NCBI GenBank assembly: GCA_021730935.1
Contig: JAKFYJ010000014.1
Span: 1 to 37,807, forward strand
DNA length: 37,807 nucleotides
Direction: 5' to 3'
DNA from: Elusimicrobiota bacterium
GTDB lineage: Bacteria > Elusimicrobiota > Elusimicrobia > 2-02-FULL-39-32
Shown: positions 24,412 through 32,623 of the stretch, piece after piece
Position numbering within the stretch: position 1 is the stretch's first letter
Layout: the number at the start of each line of letters is the position of its first letter
The notes under the pieces: model-generated
What the model was told of the DNA's origin: nothing
The model's input: the letters and a program-made list of their open reading frames with translations, nothing else
Databases searched by the model: none
Position numbers and translations under genes: made by a program

Positions 24412-25339
24412 CAATCGTGAAAAGTTTTATGTCGGGGAATTTCACTTCCGCGCTCGCTAAAGCCGTTTTATCAACGGGCCGATAATAATTCTTGACGGCG
24501 ATCTTCTGGCCTTCCGGAGTGTATAAATATTCCAGATAGGCCTTTGCGATCGCTTCGGTCCCGTGCTTTTTAGCGACTTTCTCGACGACAGCCACGGGCG
24601 GCTCCGCCAGAATGCTGACAGACGGCGCCACGATTTCAAACTGGCCTTCCCCCAACTCTTTCACAGCCAGGAACGCTTCATTTTCCCAGGCGATCAAAAC
24701 ATCTCCGATGCCGCGCTGTGCAAAAGTCGTGGTCGCTCCGCGCGCGCCGGAATCCAGCACGGGCACATTTTTATAAAGCTGACCCACAAACTCTTTGGCG
24801 TGAGATTCGTTGACAAACTTTTTCAATGCGTATCCCCACGCCGCGAGATAATTCCATCTCGCTCCGCCTGAAGTTTTGGGGTTCGGCGTGATCACGGAAA
24901 CTCCGGGCTTGATGAGGTCTCCCCAATCCTTGATGCCTTTGGGGTTTCCTTTGCGAACCACGAAAAGGATCGTGGAAGTATAGGGCGTGCTGTTGTGCGG
25001 AAGTTTCTTCTGCCAGTCCGCAGGAAGCAGTTTGGATTTCTCGGCGATCGCGTCGATGTCATAGGCGAGGGCCAGAGTCACCACATCGGCTTCAAGTCCG
25101 TCGATGACGGAGCGCGCCTGTTTGCCTGAGCCGCCGTGAGATTGCTGGATCGTCACATCCTGCCCGCTCTTGGTTTTCCAATAAGCCGCGAAGGCCTTGT
25201 TAAAATCCTGATACAGCTCGCGCGTCGGATCATAGGACACATTGAGCAAGGTCAGTTTGTCTTTGGCCTGCGCCTGAACTCCTGAAATGAGCACGGAAAC
25301 AGCCGCAACGGCTATGATAAAAAGTTTATTGAGGTTCAT
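24329..25339 (-). CDS. sbp: periplasmic sulfate-binding protein
   Basis: The 336-aa product has a signal peptide (cleavage near VQAQA-KD) and the Sbp/CysP signatures. These are [20 protein letters not shown] at the mature N-terminus, [26 protein letters not shown] around the ligand site, and [19 protein letters not shown]. It captures sulfate in the periplasm for CysTWA. It follows the porin gene by 24 bp with a typical ribosome-binding site, and its 3' end overlaps the coding frame of cysT. Confidence 0.96.
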   Translation of the reverse strand: MNLNKLFIIAVAAVSVLISGVQAQAKDKLTLLNVSYDPTRELYQDFNKAFAAYWKTKSGQDVTIQQSHGGSGKQARSVIDGLEADVVTLALAYDIDAIAEKSKLLPADWQKKLPHNSTPYTSTILFVVRKGNPKGIKDWGDLIKPGVSVITPNPKTSGGARWNYLAAWGYALKKFVNESHAKEFVGQLYKNVPVLDSGARGATTTFAQRGIGDVLIAWENEAFLAVKELGEGQFEIVAPSVSILAEPPVAVVEKVAKKHGTEAIAKAYLEYLYTPEGQKIAVKNYYRPVDKTALASAEVKFPDIKLFTIDEVFGGWQSAQKKHFSDGGVFDQIYKP

Positions 25340-25363
25340 TTTAATTCTCCTTATTATAATTGA

Positions 25364-26704
25364 TTAGAACGCAACCTGAAACCGCGTGATGACGACTTTC
25401 TCCGTTTCGCGGTCTTTCCCGCCGGTCGCGCCGTTCAGGAAACTGGTTTCTTCATAGTTCGCGGCGATCTTGAACGCCTTGTTCAGATACCAGTTTATTC
25501 CAGCGGCCCAGGCCTGTGCCAAGCTTGCAGAAGTCGCCTTGCTCGCGAAAGCGTTCCTCGCGCTGAAAGCGTCCTGATCAATCTTCAGCTCGCCATATCG
25601 TCCGGCAATTTCCCATGCACCCCACTGACCCGCCTTGGGCTCGAAAGGTTTTTTCGGGGAGACGCCTTTGAAGGTTGCTTTGTCGTTGGTGAGGAGGATG
25701 GATGCAGAAACCTGCCACGACTCATGGGAGATGTTGTCCAGAATGTTGGCGCGGCGGACTTCCTGAGAAGAAACGGCATATTCGGAAAGAAGGCCGAAGC
25801 GGTTCACATAATAATAGAGCTGAGGAGAAATGCGCGAGCGTGTTCCGTCTGCGGTCACATTGGCGGCATAACTGAAAAAGGTCGCCTGGCCTGTGGTGCG
25901 ATAAGACGGCAGCGCGCCCACGAAAGTTCCATAAGTTCCGCCCACGCCCACGCCGAAATCGCGGAGCCAATCGGAATAAGCATTCTTAAATGGAAGCGCG
26001 AAAATTCTTGCCGCGGTCTCTTTGGTGTCGTTGGTGTCCGTGTCCAGAGATCCGCCGTCGGTCACACCGTCAAAAATGGCGAGAGCATAGCTGAGAGTTC
26101 CGCCGGCAATGTCTCCGTGGATCTGGAGCCCCACATCGCGGTTGGGAACCAGAGCGGTGGGCAAACCCGCTTCGACGAAACGGGTCACGGGGTCTGACTG
26201 AAGCCGTTCGAGGCCCACAGGAGACTTAAATTTTCCGGCACGGATCTTAAAATAAGGCAGGGGATGATAATCCAAATATCCGTCTTGGAGGACTGCGGTG
26301 CCGCCGCCGAAATCCGGCACGATGACCGCGTCAAAATCTCCGGAAAGCGTCGCGTCCGCGATGGGCCGCACGCGCCTCAAGAGGACCGTGTTCGTGAGAG
26401 GAACCCTCTGGTCATCCAAATAAAACCGAGCGTCCGCCTGCACAACCCCGCGCAGCCTGAATGAAAACTTCCCGTCGCCGGACTTGATAGCGATGCCGTC
26501 CGGATTCGCCTGAACGGAAGCTCCGGTCTTCTTTTTCTCTTCCGCCGCTTCCGCGTCCAGCTCCAATTTTCTTTCCAGCACTTTTATTTTCTGGTCCAGC
26601 GTTTCAAGCGAAACCGCAGGATCTTCCGCGCGCCCAACTGCCGTTCCAAACACTCCTGATCCCACCACTGCGCCTGCGATTAACAGCCATTTTATCTTGT
26701 TCAC
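25364..26704 (-). CDS. OprO/OprP-like outer-membrane anion porin
   Basis: The 446-aa product begins at a GTG with GGAGA 7 nt upstream. It has a signal peptide (ending VGRA-ED), a short coiled-coil with SLETLDQKIKVLERKLEL that would trimerise, and a 16-strand-type barrel of the Porin_O_P family (GKFSFRLRGVVQADARFY, DYHPLPYFKIRAGKFKSPVGLERLQS). The chain ends in a C-terminal Phe. OprP-type porins select anions such as phosphate. The position as first structural gene of the sulfate operon suggests sulfate or another sulfur anion; that is inferred from context. Confidence 0.88.
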   Translation of the reverse strand: MNKIKWLLIAGAVVGSGVFGTAVGRAEDPAVSLETLDQKIKVLERKLELDAEAAEEKKKTGASVQANPDGIAIKSGDGKFSFRLRGVVQADARFYLDDQRVPLTNTVLLRRVRPIADATLSGDFDAVIVPDFGGGTAVLQDGYLDYHPLPYFKIRAGKFKSPVGLERLQSDPVTRFVEAGLPTALVPNRDVGLQIHGDIAGGTLSYALAIFDGVTDGGSLDTDTNDTKETAARIFALPFKNAYSDWLRDFGVGVGGTYGTFVGALPSYRTTGQATFFSYAANVTADGTRSRISPQLYYYVNRFGLLSEYAVSSQEVRRANILDNISHESWQVSASILLTNDKATFKGVSPKKPFEPKAGQWGAWEIAGRYGELKIDQDAFSARNAFASKATSASLAQAWAAGINWYLNKAFKIAANYEETSFLNGATGGKDRETEKVVITRFQVAF

Positions 26705-26760
26705 TTTATGTCTCCTTTATAAATCCACTTTTCAAATCCGGCGGCGGGTTTCCATAAAAT

Positions 26761-26794
26761 AAAAAAACCCACTGTCCGTTTTGGAAGTGGGTTT
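26761..26794 (-). terminator. intrinsic terminator in the leader of the sulfate operon
   Basis: On the minus strand AAACCCACT (26794-26786) pairs perfectly with AGTGGGTTT (26773-26765), with further TCC/GGA pairing inside. It is followed by a run of seven T. It sits between the leader peptide and the porin gene, 57 bp before the porin start, so it acts before the structural genes and must be bypassed for expression. Confidence 0.85.
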
Positions 26795-26818
26795 GCTTTA
26801 TTTTTTACTGCCTGATGA

Positions 26819-26869
26819 TTACAAAGCGGTGTCGCCCTCTCCCAAAGAGAAGTTGCACATACACATCAT
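26819..26869 (-). CDS. Met/Cys-rich leader peptide of the sulfate operon
   Basis: The 16-residue open frame MMCMCNFSLGEGDTAL runs from ATG 26869 to TAA 26819. It lies about 30 nt after the predicted transcription start and 24 bp before the terminator. Its first five codons are all for sulfur amino acids (Met, Met, Cys, Met, Cys). This is the classic layout of ribosome-mediated attenuation, where stalling on scarce charged tRNA prevents terminator formation. The weak ribosome-binding site GCGAG precedes the ATG. An alternative antiterminator pairing was not found by eye. Confidence 0.7.
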   Translation of the reverse strand: MMCMCNFSLGEGDTAL

Positions 26870-26902
26870 CTCGCAGCAATTTATTTTAAGCATTATCTCG
26901 AC

Positions 26903-26930
26903 ATGATATCAAAAATAAAAATCTTGTCAA
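26903..26930 (-). promoter_or_regulatory. promoter of the sulfate uptake operon
   Basis: On the minus strand TTGACA (26930-26925) and TATCAT (26908-26903) have a 16-bp AT-rich spacer. The predicted start near 26896 leaves a leader of about 190 nt holding the leader peptide and terminator. Confidence 0.7.
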
Positions 26931-26950
26931 GAAGTTTCTTGAAAATGTTT

Positions 26951-27604
26951 TTATCTGAGTTCGAACTGGATTGGGAGGGTTACTTTGCACGCAACAGGCT
27001 GTCCGTCGGAATTATAGGCCGGGGAGAAAACGGCTTCGCGGACTTTTCGGAGAGCGGCTTCGTTGAGAGCGCCATAGCTTCCCTGCAAAAGCCGAGCGTC
27101 CTGCACGCGGCCTTCGGAATCGATCCATACGGAAATGACCACGCGGCCGTCTTTGCCTTCTTGTCTTGCAACAGCGGGATAATCCTGAGGAGCGATGAAG
27201 TTTTTTATCCATCTGGGCTTCCGCGCCGCCTGCGAGGCGGGAATAAAAACCCCTCCAGCAATGCCCGCTCCGTTTTGAGGACAAGGGTCTGCGCAAGGGA
27301 CCTCTTGATTTTCTTGCTTCAAGACTTCTTCTTTGGTTTCCTGAACGGGAACTGGAGAAGGGAGAGGAGCGTTACCCTTTTTGGGGAGCGTCCAGGATTC
27401 CGCGGGCTTAAAGCTTCGATGACCTCCCTGATTGACTGCCGCTGAAACCAACGGAGCCATGGACAAATCCAGTTCTGCGATGATCGGCGCGCCCTTTCGG
27501 GAGGCGAATCCTAAATAAGCTGAGCCGGCCATCGCCGCATGAATGACGCAAGACGCGAGCATCCCCATTCCTGTTCCGCCGATGATTTTATCCGTCCTTG
27601 TCAT
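26951..27604 (-). CDS. tonB: TonB energy transducer
   Basis: The 217-aa product starts at ATG 27604, 1 bp after the exbD stop; a longer frame inside exbD was rejected. It has an N-terminal membrane anchor (about 8-38), a periplasmic spacer with Pro, Glu and Lys (PLPSPVPVQETKEEV), and a C-terminal TonB domain (about 140-217) with YPAVARQEGKDGRVVISVWIDSEGRVQDARLLQGSYGA split over the strands and GQPVACKVTLPIQFEL at the end. It transmits inner-membrane energy to the TonB-dependent receptor encoded upstream in the same operon. Confidence 0.93.
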   Translation of the reverse strand: MTRTDKIIGGTGMGMLASCVIHAAMAGSAYLGFASRKGAPIIAELDLSMAPLVSAAVNQGGHRSFKPAESWTLPKKGNAPLPSPVPVQETKEEVLKQENQEVPCADPCPQNGAGIAGGVFIPASQAARKPRWIKNFIAPQDYPAVARQEGKDGRVVISVWIDSEGRVQDARLLQGSYGALNEAALRKVREAVFSPAYNSDGQPVACKVTLPIQFELR

Positions 27605-27605
27605 T

Positions 27606-28007
27606 TCACCGCTCCGCCGCAAGGGCGACGCGCGTGACGCCTGACTGCTTGATCGCGTCCAACACGGAAACGATTTGACGATAAGGCAAAGAGCCGTCCG
27701 CCGCGAGAGTCACTCTCACTCCGGGGTTAAGTTTCGACTCGCGGTTCAGGTTCGCTTTGAGCCCGTTCACGTCGATCTCATTATCCAAAAGCCGCAACTT
27801 CCCTCCCGCATCCAGCGTCACAGTCAGCGATGCCGTCACGGATGCTTCTCCTGCGGCCGCCTTGGGCAGGTTTATTTTTATTCCGCTGTCCGAAACGAAA
27901 TGCGCCGTCACCATAAAGATGATGAGGAGGACCAGCATGATGTCCACCAGAGGGGTAACATTGATCCCTGTGACCGTTCCGTCCAGTTCTGAATCTGAAT
28001 GAGCCAT
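27606..28007 (-). CDS. exbD: ExbD/TolR biopolymer transport protein
   Basis: The 133-aa product has the single N-terminal helix with the essential Asp in NVTPLVDIMLVLLIIFMV, which carries protons in ExbD/TolR motors. A periplasmic domain with the LAADGSLPYRQIVSVLDAIKQSG motif follows. It forms the ExbB-ExbD proton motor that powers TonB. It lies between exbB (12 bp) and tonB (1 bp). Confidence 0.94.
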   Translation of the reverse strand: MAHSDSELDGTVTGINVTPLVDIMLVLLIIFMVTAHFVSDSGIKINLPKAAAGEASVTASLTVTLDAGGKLRLLDNEIDVNGLKANLNRESKLNPGVRVTLAADGSLPYRQIVSVLDAIKQSGVTRVALAAER

Positions 28008-28019
28008 ATTTCCCCTGCT

Positions 28020-28676
28020 TTATGAAATGGATGGGCTGGCCATGCGAGGTTCGAGGCGCTGGCCTTCCGGGACATGAGCTTGGACCCTGTCGATCAAACT
28101 GCTGCAGTTCGACGCGATCCTCCGCAACCGCGAATGAAAATAATTATTGGCGGCAACCGCAGGAATAGCGACGAAGATGCCAAAAGCCGTCGCGATGAGC
28201 GCGGACGATATCCCGGACATCACAACGGAAACCCCTGAAGCGCCGCTCATGGCAAGATCGTTGAAAGCCTTGATGATTCCAAGCACCGTGCCGAAAAGCC
28301 CAATGAACGGCGCATTGTTCCCCAAAGTGCCCAAGACGATCAAATTTTTTTCCAAACGGGCGCGCTCCATCGTGAGAGTTGCGGTCATTGTTTTCTCCAT
28401 GGCCTTCAGCCCATTGGAATGGTTGGAAAGGCCGGCCAAAACGACGCGAGATTCCGCGCTGTCATGAGAACGGGCCAGGGTTCGGGCGCCGGAAAAATCG
28501 CCCGCTTCAAGTCTGTGAACCAGCTGATCAGAGAATTCACCGAAATGCAGCCGATTGGAACGGAACGCGAGCCACCGCTCGATCATAACGCCGATGGAAA
28601 CCACGCTCGCAACGACCAGAATCCAAAGCACCCAGACATCTCCGACCAGGGCTAGTTTCTTAAAAATTTCATTCAT
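28020..28676 (-). CDS. exbB: ExbB/TolQ proton channel protein
   Basis: The 218-aa product starts at ATG 28676, with GGAGA upstream, overlapping the PepSY gene end by 8 bp. It has three membrane helices, including the conserved LGTLGNNAPFIGLFGTVLGIIKAF and SSALIATAFGIFVAIPAVAANNYF segments of MotA/TolQ/ExbB channels. It pairs with ExbD to harness the proton gradient for TonB. Confidence 0.95.
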   Translation of the reverse strand: MNEIFKKLALVGDVWVLWILVVASVVSIGVMIERWLAFRSNRLHFGEFSDQLVHRLEAGDFSGARTLARSHDSAESRVVLAGLSNHSNGLKAMEKTMTATLTMERARLEKNLIVLGTLGNNAPFIGLFGTVLGIIKAFNDLAMSGASGVSVVMSGISSALIATAFGIFVAIPAVAANNYFHSRLRRIASNCSSLIDRVQAHVPEGQRLEPRMASPSIS

Positions 28677-29967
28677 GTTTATTCTCCAATTGACGCGCAA
28701 ATATTTTCGAAGCGATCCCCTCGATGAGAAGGACTGCGACCAGAGAAATTCCTGCGATGGGCACCATCACGCAAAAAAGCGCGATGAGCGCGACGAGGGA
28801 AATGGGAAGCTTGCTGTCCGAAGGCGCCTTTGGAGCCGCAAGGAGCGAACCTCTCGGGCGGCGTTTCCACCACAAAACAATTCCGGTCAAAGCCAGCCCC
28901 AAAACGCCCAGGGCCACGAGGCTGTTGAGGACCTGGTTCCAGATGCCGAACCAGGTGCCTTCGTGCAGGGCCACGGCCATCAGAACAAATTTTCCGATGA
29001 CGCCGAAATCTTTCCAGCGGTAATCCGCCAAAACTTTTCCGCTATAGATGTCCACATGGATATAAGCGCGGTCCTGGGGCCGGGGCGCTTTCCAGCGGAT
29101 CACTGCGGCGCCGCCCGGGTCTTTGGGCAGAGTGATTTGAGGTTTCGCGCCCGGAAGCTGCTCCTTTGAAATTGCGTCCAGCACATCCAGCGGCACGGGG
29201 TTCCGGCCTTCTGCCGATTCGGACTTGAAAGGCGAAGAACCGAACCCCGGAGGCGATCCTGTTCCCGTGGCGTTGGCGAAGTTGGAGAGCATCTTCCCCG
29301 TGATCCCGGTCCACGGGACCCCCGTGACCAGGAAAAGGAGGATCAGGATGGAAAGATAAAACGCAGGGACAGCGTGAATATCCTTCCACCATGAGCGCCC
29401 GGAGATATTCAGTCTCGGCCAAAAAACTCCTCCGAAACTTTTGTCTTTCGGCCACCACAGAAAAAGCCCGGTTGCAACCAGGATGAAAGCCCAACCTGCC
29501 GTCAGTTCCATGATGATTTCGCCGGGTTTTCCGATGAGCAATGAACCGTGGATGTCGTGGGCCAACTGCATCAGGGTCCTGTCAGAACGCTGGCTCCCAA
29601 CCAGTTCACCCGTGTGCGGGTTCACATAAACCGCCGTCGGTTCTCCGGTTTTTGTCTTGAGGAAAACCTGCATGGATTTGCCAGGGCCCGGGCTCGTGAT
29701 TACATATTGCAGTTTCGCGCCGGGAAACTCTTTCAATGCCGCGTCCAGTTGGGACTGAGCGGACACCTGCTGAGCAGAAGCAGGGACTTCGAGCCAACGC
29801 CGATAAAGCGCGGGTTCCGCCTGGGGCTTGAAGAGATAGATCAGTCCCGTGACGGCAAGGGTTGCCAGAGTCGGGCTCAGAAAAAGGCCGGCGAAGAAAT
29901 GCCACCGCCATATCCGAGGATATGACGGCGGCATCGTTTCAGCGGTTTGAATCGTGTTATCATTCAT
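28669..29967 (-). CDS. PepSY-associated TM protein, putative metal-siderophore reductase
   Basis: The 432-aa inner-membrane protein has four main helices in the PepSY_TM arrangement: RIWRWHFFAGLFLSPTLAT with paired His in the first helix, LAHDIHGSLLIG, KDIHAVPAFYLSILILLFLVTGVPW, and the last pair VALHEGTWFGIWNQ and LTGIVLWWKRRP. These His residues likely hold heme. Similar proteins next to TonB-dependent receptors reduce ferric siderophores or assist metal release. It starts at the ATG whose first bases overlap the receptor stop by 1 bp. Confidence 0.88.
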   Translation of the reverse strand: MNDNTIQTAETMPPSYPRIWRWHFFAGLFLSPTLATLAVTGLIYLFKPQAEPALYRRWLEVPASAQQVSAQSQLDAALKEFPGAKLQYVITSPGPGKSMQVFLKTKTGEPTAVYVNPHTGELVGSQRSDRTLMQLAHDIHGSLLIGKPGEIIMELTAGWAFILVATGLFLWWPKDKSFGGVFWPRLNISGRSWWKDIHAVPAFYLSILILLFLVTGVPWTGITGKMLSNFANATGTGSPPGFGSSPFKSESAEGRNPVPLDVLDAISKEQLPGAKPQITLPKDPGGAAVIRWKAPRPQDRAYIHVDIYSGKVLADYRWKDFGVIGKFVLMAVALHEGTWFGIWNQVLNSLVALGVLGLALTGIVLWWKRRPRGSLLAAPKAPSDSKLPISLVALIALFCVMVPIAGISLVAVLLIEGIASKIFARQLENKHE

Positions 29968-32099
29968 TAGAATGAGATTTTAACTCCGGCATTGAACGAC
30001 AGAGGCTGGCCCGCGAAAAAAGCCTGCTTCGTGGAAGACAGGCTCGAGAGAGTGTCCGTCGTCGCGTCCGCCACCACGACCGCGGAGCCGATGTATTTTT
30101 GGTCGAACACGTTGCGGACGTCGGAGAACAAGGTGATTTTGCTCACCCATCCCCATTTCACTTCTTTCGTGTAATGCACATTGAGGTTGAACAAGGTTGA
30201 GGCGGGAACCTCAAGCGTATTATTGTTGTTGATGTAATACGGCTCGATGCGCACCAGCTCAATCCACCCGCCCGTGCGGCCTGCAGTTTCATATCCAAGA
30301 CGGGAATTGATCACATGCCTTTCCACGCCGGGGACCTGTTTGCCAGAACGGTCCAGAGTCACAACGGATGACCCGGAACCGATGGACTCCATGAATTCCT
30401 TATAAACATGATCGTTGAACGAATACGAAACGCTTGTGAACAGCCCTTTCCAGGGATTGAAGTCGAGTGAAGCTTCCACTCCGCGGTGTTCCGCACGGGG
30501 CGCGTTGCTGGTGAAGCTCGAAAGCCCTGAGGCAGGGGACTGGGTCACATATTCATCATAGAAAAATTCGTAATATCCTGTAATGTCGAATTTGAGCCTA
30601 TCAAAAACCTTTCCGTTGGAACCCAGCTCAAACCCCAAATTCCTCTGAGCGTCAAGGCTGGTGTTGTTGCCGGTGATGCCGGCAGGCGTGGTCGTGAGCT
30701 GGCTGATGCTGGGTGTCCCGTAAGCCATGCCGACGCGGCCGTGGAATTTGAGATCTTGTCTGGGAGAATAAATGAGGCTCCCTTCGGGCGCGGTGTTGAA
30801 GAACCTTCTGTCAGCGCTCACCCTCGAATATGTTTCCGATGCGGTGCGGGTCTGGACATCCGCTCTGATAAGCGAAGATTCCACGCCCAGCCCGGCAATG
30901 GCGGTCCAACGGTCGTTGAAGGCAAGTTCTTCGCGGATCCTTCCGCCCACATTCTGATGATATCCCCGCGTGTTGGATTGCAGAGCGCCCCGCGTCCCGT
31001 TATAGTCCGCAAGGTTTCTGTATCCTGACGCCTCCTGTTCCATGTAGTTGAAAAACATCCCGGCATAATGTTTCGCCGAAATCCCTGCGATCGCGTTCTC
31101 GTGAGTGACGTCCATGCTCTGCTGGAAGTTCGGATTAATATTGTCGCCGATCGTCCCGAAAGTCTGGTTGATGTCCTTGACGTCATATTCGCCCATAAAC
31201 CTGAAACCCGTTTGCGGAGAAACAGCATATTCATAACGGCCGCCGATGATGGTGCGCCGGTCGTCTCTCTGCTGCTGCGTGCGGTCCGCGGAAACATTTC
31301 CGATGCCGGTCACGTTCGTGATCCCCTGGGTGCTGGGGTTCTGGTTAAATTGGTCCAGCGTGAGCCTGCTCGGGACATCGGCCTTGAGGTCGTTGTTCAG
31401 ATATTTGAATATGAAAGTCCGCTTCTGGTCCGGCGTGAAGCTGAGGGTGATGTTTTCTGTGACGGTTCGGAAAACGCTGTGGTCGATGTATCCGTCGCCG
31501 CGGACATAGCTCACGAAAGCGGAATATTCGAAATGGTCATATCGGTTTCCCGCGTGAACGTAATTGTTGGAATATCCGAAACTGCCTGCATCCGCGCCGA
31601 CGTCGACGCCATGGATGTCCCGGCCTTTACGCGAGCGAAAATTGATCACGCCGCCCTGGGCGTAATTGTCATAAAGTGAAGACGACGGCCCGCGGATCGC
31701 GTCCACGCCTTCGTAAGCGTTGGGATCGTGCAAGTCTGTCCGGGAAAGCCCGTCCGACTGAGTCACGGGGAACCAGTCCTCATACATCTTGATGTTCCGC
31801 ACTCCGAACCCGACTTTCCCTCCTGAACCGCGGAGCGAAATCGTGGCGTCTCTCGGGCCGTTGGACTGCCGCGCCGTCACGCCCGGCAAAGTGATCAGAA
31901 GATCTCTCAGAGTGAACGCGTCCGTGCTTTCCAATTTGTTCCTCTCGAGTTTCCCGATGGTCCTGCCCGCCGGGTTATGCTCGATCCTGCTCCCCAAAAC
32001 GACGATGGGTTCCATCTGAATGGCGTCCGCGTCGCTTTGCGCCGCAAAGACGTTTCCTGCCTGCAACAATAAAACTGCCGTCAATAAAAACGAAATCAT
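29967..32099 (-). CDS. TonB-dependent outer-membrane receptor
   Basis: The 710-aa product starts at ATG 32099, with AAGGAGG 6 nt upstream. It has a signal peptide (ending NVFA-AQ) and a TonB-box-like MEPIVVLG near the mature start. The plug domain is LRDLLITLPGVTARQSNGPRDATISLRGSG, DAIRGPSSSLYDNYAQGGVINFRS (each read in parts), and a 22-strand-type barrel ending in LSFNAGVKISF. It lacks the N-terminal signalling domain of FecA-type regulators. The plug resembles ferric-siderophore receptors, but the upstream His/Cys-rich protein leaves copper or another metal open. No clear Fur box was found. Confidence 0.93.
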   Translation of the reverse strand: MISFLLTAVLLLQAGNVFAAQSDADAIQMEPIVVLGSRIEHNPAGRTIGKLERNKLESTDAFTLRDLLITLPGVTARQSNGPRDATISLRGSGGKVGFGVRNIKMYEDWFPVTQSDGLSRTDLHDPNAYEGVDAIRGPSSSLYDNYAQGGVINFRSRKGRDIHGVDVGADAGSFGYSNNYVHAGNRYDHFEYSAFVSYVRGDGYIDHSVFRTVTENITLSFTPDQKRTFIFKYLNNDLKADVPSRLTLDQFNQNPSTQGITNVTGIGNVSADRTQQQRDDRRTIIGGRYEYAVSPQTGFRFMGEYDVKDINQTFGTIGDNINPNFQQSMDVTHENAIAGISAKHYAGMFFNYMEQEASGYRNLADYNGTRGALQSNTRGYHQNVGGRIREELAFNDRWTAIAGLGVESSLIRADVQTRTASETYSRVSADRRFFNTAPEGSLIYSPRQDLKFHGRVGMAYGTPSISQLTTTPAGITGNNTSLDAQRNLGFELGSNGKVFDRLKFDITGYYEFFYDEYVTQSPASGLSSFTSNAPRAEHRGVEASLDFNPWKGLFTSVSYSFNDHVYKEFMESIGSGSSVVTLDRSGKQVPGVERHVINSRLGYETAGRTGGWIELVRIEPYYINNNNTLEVPASTLFNLNVHYTKEVKWGWVSKITLFSDVRNVFDQKYIGSAVVVADATTDTLSSLSSTKQAFFAGQPLSFNAGVKISF

Positions 32100-32130
32100 G
32101 TATCCTCCTTGACCTGTGAAAATAAAGCCA

Positions 32131-32154
32131 AACAAAAACAGCGTCTGCTGTTTT
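32131..32154 (-). terminator. hairpin between the His/Cys-rich gene and the receptor gene
   Basis: AAAACAGC and GCTGTTTT pair perfectly around a 4-nt loop (32135-32154). On the minus strand the stem is followed by a T-rich TGTTTGG. It could partly terminate transcription after the small gene and lower receptor expression. Confidence 0.45.
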
Positions 32155-32192
32155 ATAGCCGGGGAACCTTAATTATGAAGGAAAGAGATGAT

Positions 32193-32555
32193 TTAGGCGG
32201 AAGGAGGGTGATCGATGAACGGACGAAATCCTGCGTGAGGAACTGCGCTTTTGCAAATATCGGACGCATCAGTTTTAAAAGTTTGGGAAATGCCGTCAAA
32301 CACAGGGGGCAGATACCGCATGCCTTCGGCGAGCAGCGACGCGCCGCTGGGCTGAGCGCACTTGTGGCCCATGGAAGAGCGTTCGGAATTTTGGGATTTC
32401 TTCTTATGATGCGAGCACTCGTGCTGTTCGGTTTCGCAAAGTTTGTGTCCGTCCGCTTCGCAGACAGCGCAAACGAGTTCCGGCAGAGGTGCGGCGGCCC
32501 GAAAAAGCGGCAACGCGAGGTTTAAAGCCCAAAGCAGGACCAAAAATTTTCTCAT
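32193..32555 (-). CDS. small exported His/Cys-rich protein
   Basis: The 120-residue product (ATG 32555; a GTG at 32564 is an alternative) has a hydrophobic signal sequence. The mature part is rich in Cys and His: CAVCEADGHKLCETEQHECSHH in two clusters, MGHKCAQ, and a late CKSAVPH. These could bind Cu, Zn or Ni. It resembles CopL or DUF2946-type proteins found beside metal TonB receptors, but this is a loose resemblance. TAATAT at 32565-32570 lies about 9 bp before the ATG, so the message may be leaderless. It heads the receptor-PepSY-ExbBD-TonB operon. Confidence 0.65.
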   Translation of the reverse strand: MRKFLVLLWALNLALPLFRAAAPLPELVCAVCEADGHKLCETEQHECSHHKKKSQNSERSSMGHKCAQPSGASLLAEGMRYLPPVFDGISQTFKTDASDICKSAVPHAGFRPFIDHPPSA

Positions 32556-32586
32556 TGAAATCACATATTACCATTTTTTTAAAATA

Positions 32587-32616
32587 TTGCCCGCCGCATT
32601 GCGGAAATTCTACAAT
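32587..32616 (+). promoter_or_regulatory. promoter of the aldo/keto reductase, leaderless start
   Basis: TTGCCC (32587-32592) and TACAAT (32611-32616) have an 18-bp spacer ending in CGGAAATTC. The ATG at 32624 begins 8 bp after the -10. The spacer end and -10 resemble the two copies of the 70-bp block at 140 and 4507. Confidence 0.6.
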
Positions 32617-32623
32617 GTGCCTC

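Noticed and set aside
32489-32623. N-terminal extension of the aldo/keto reductase
   Set aside because: It would run through the promoter and the divergent gene; the conserved AKR start begins at 32624.
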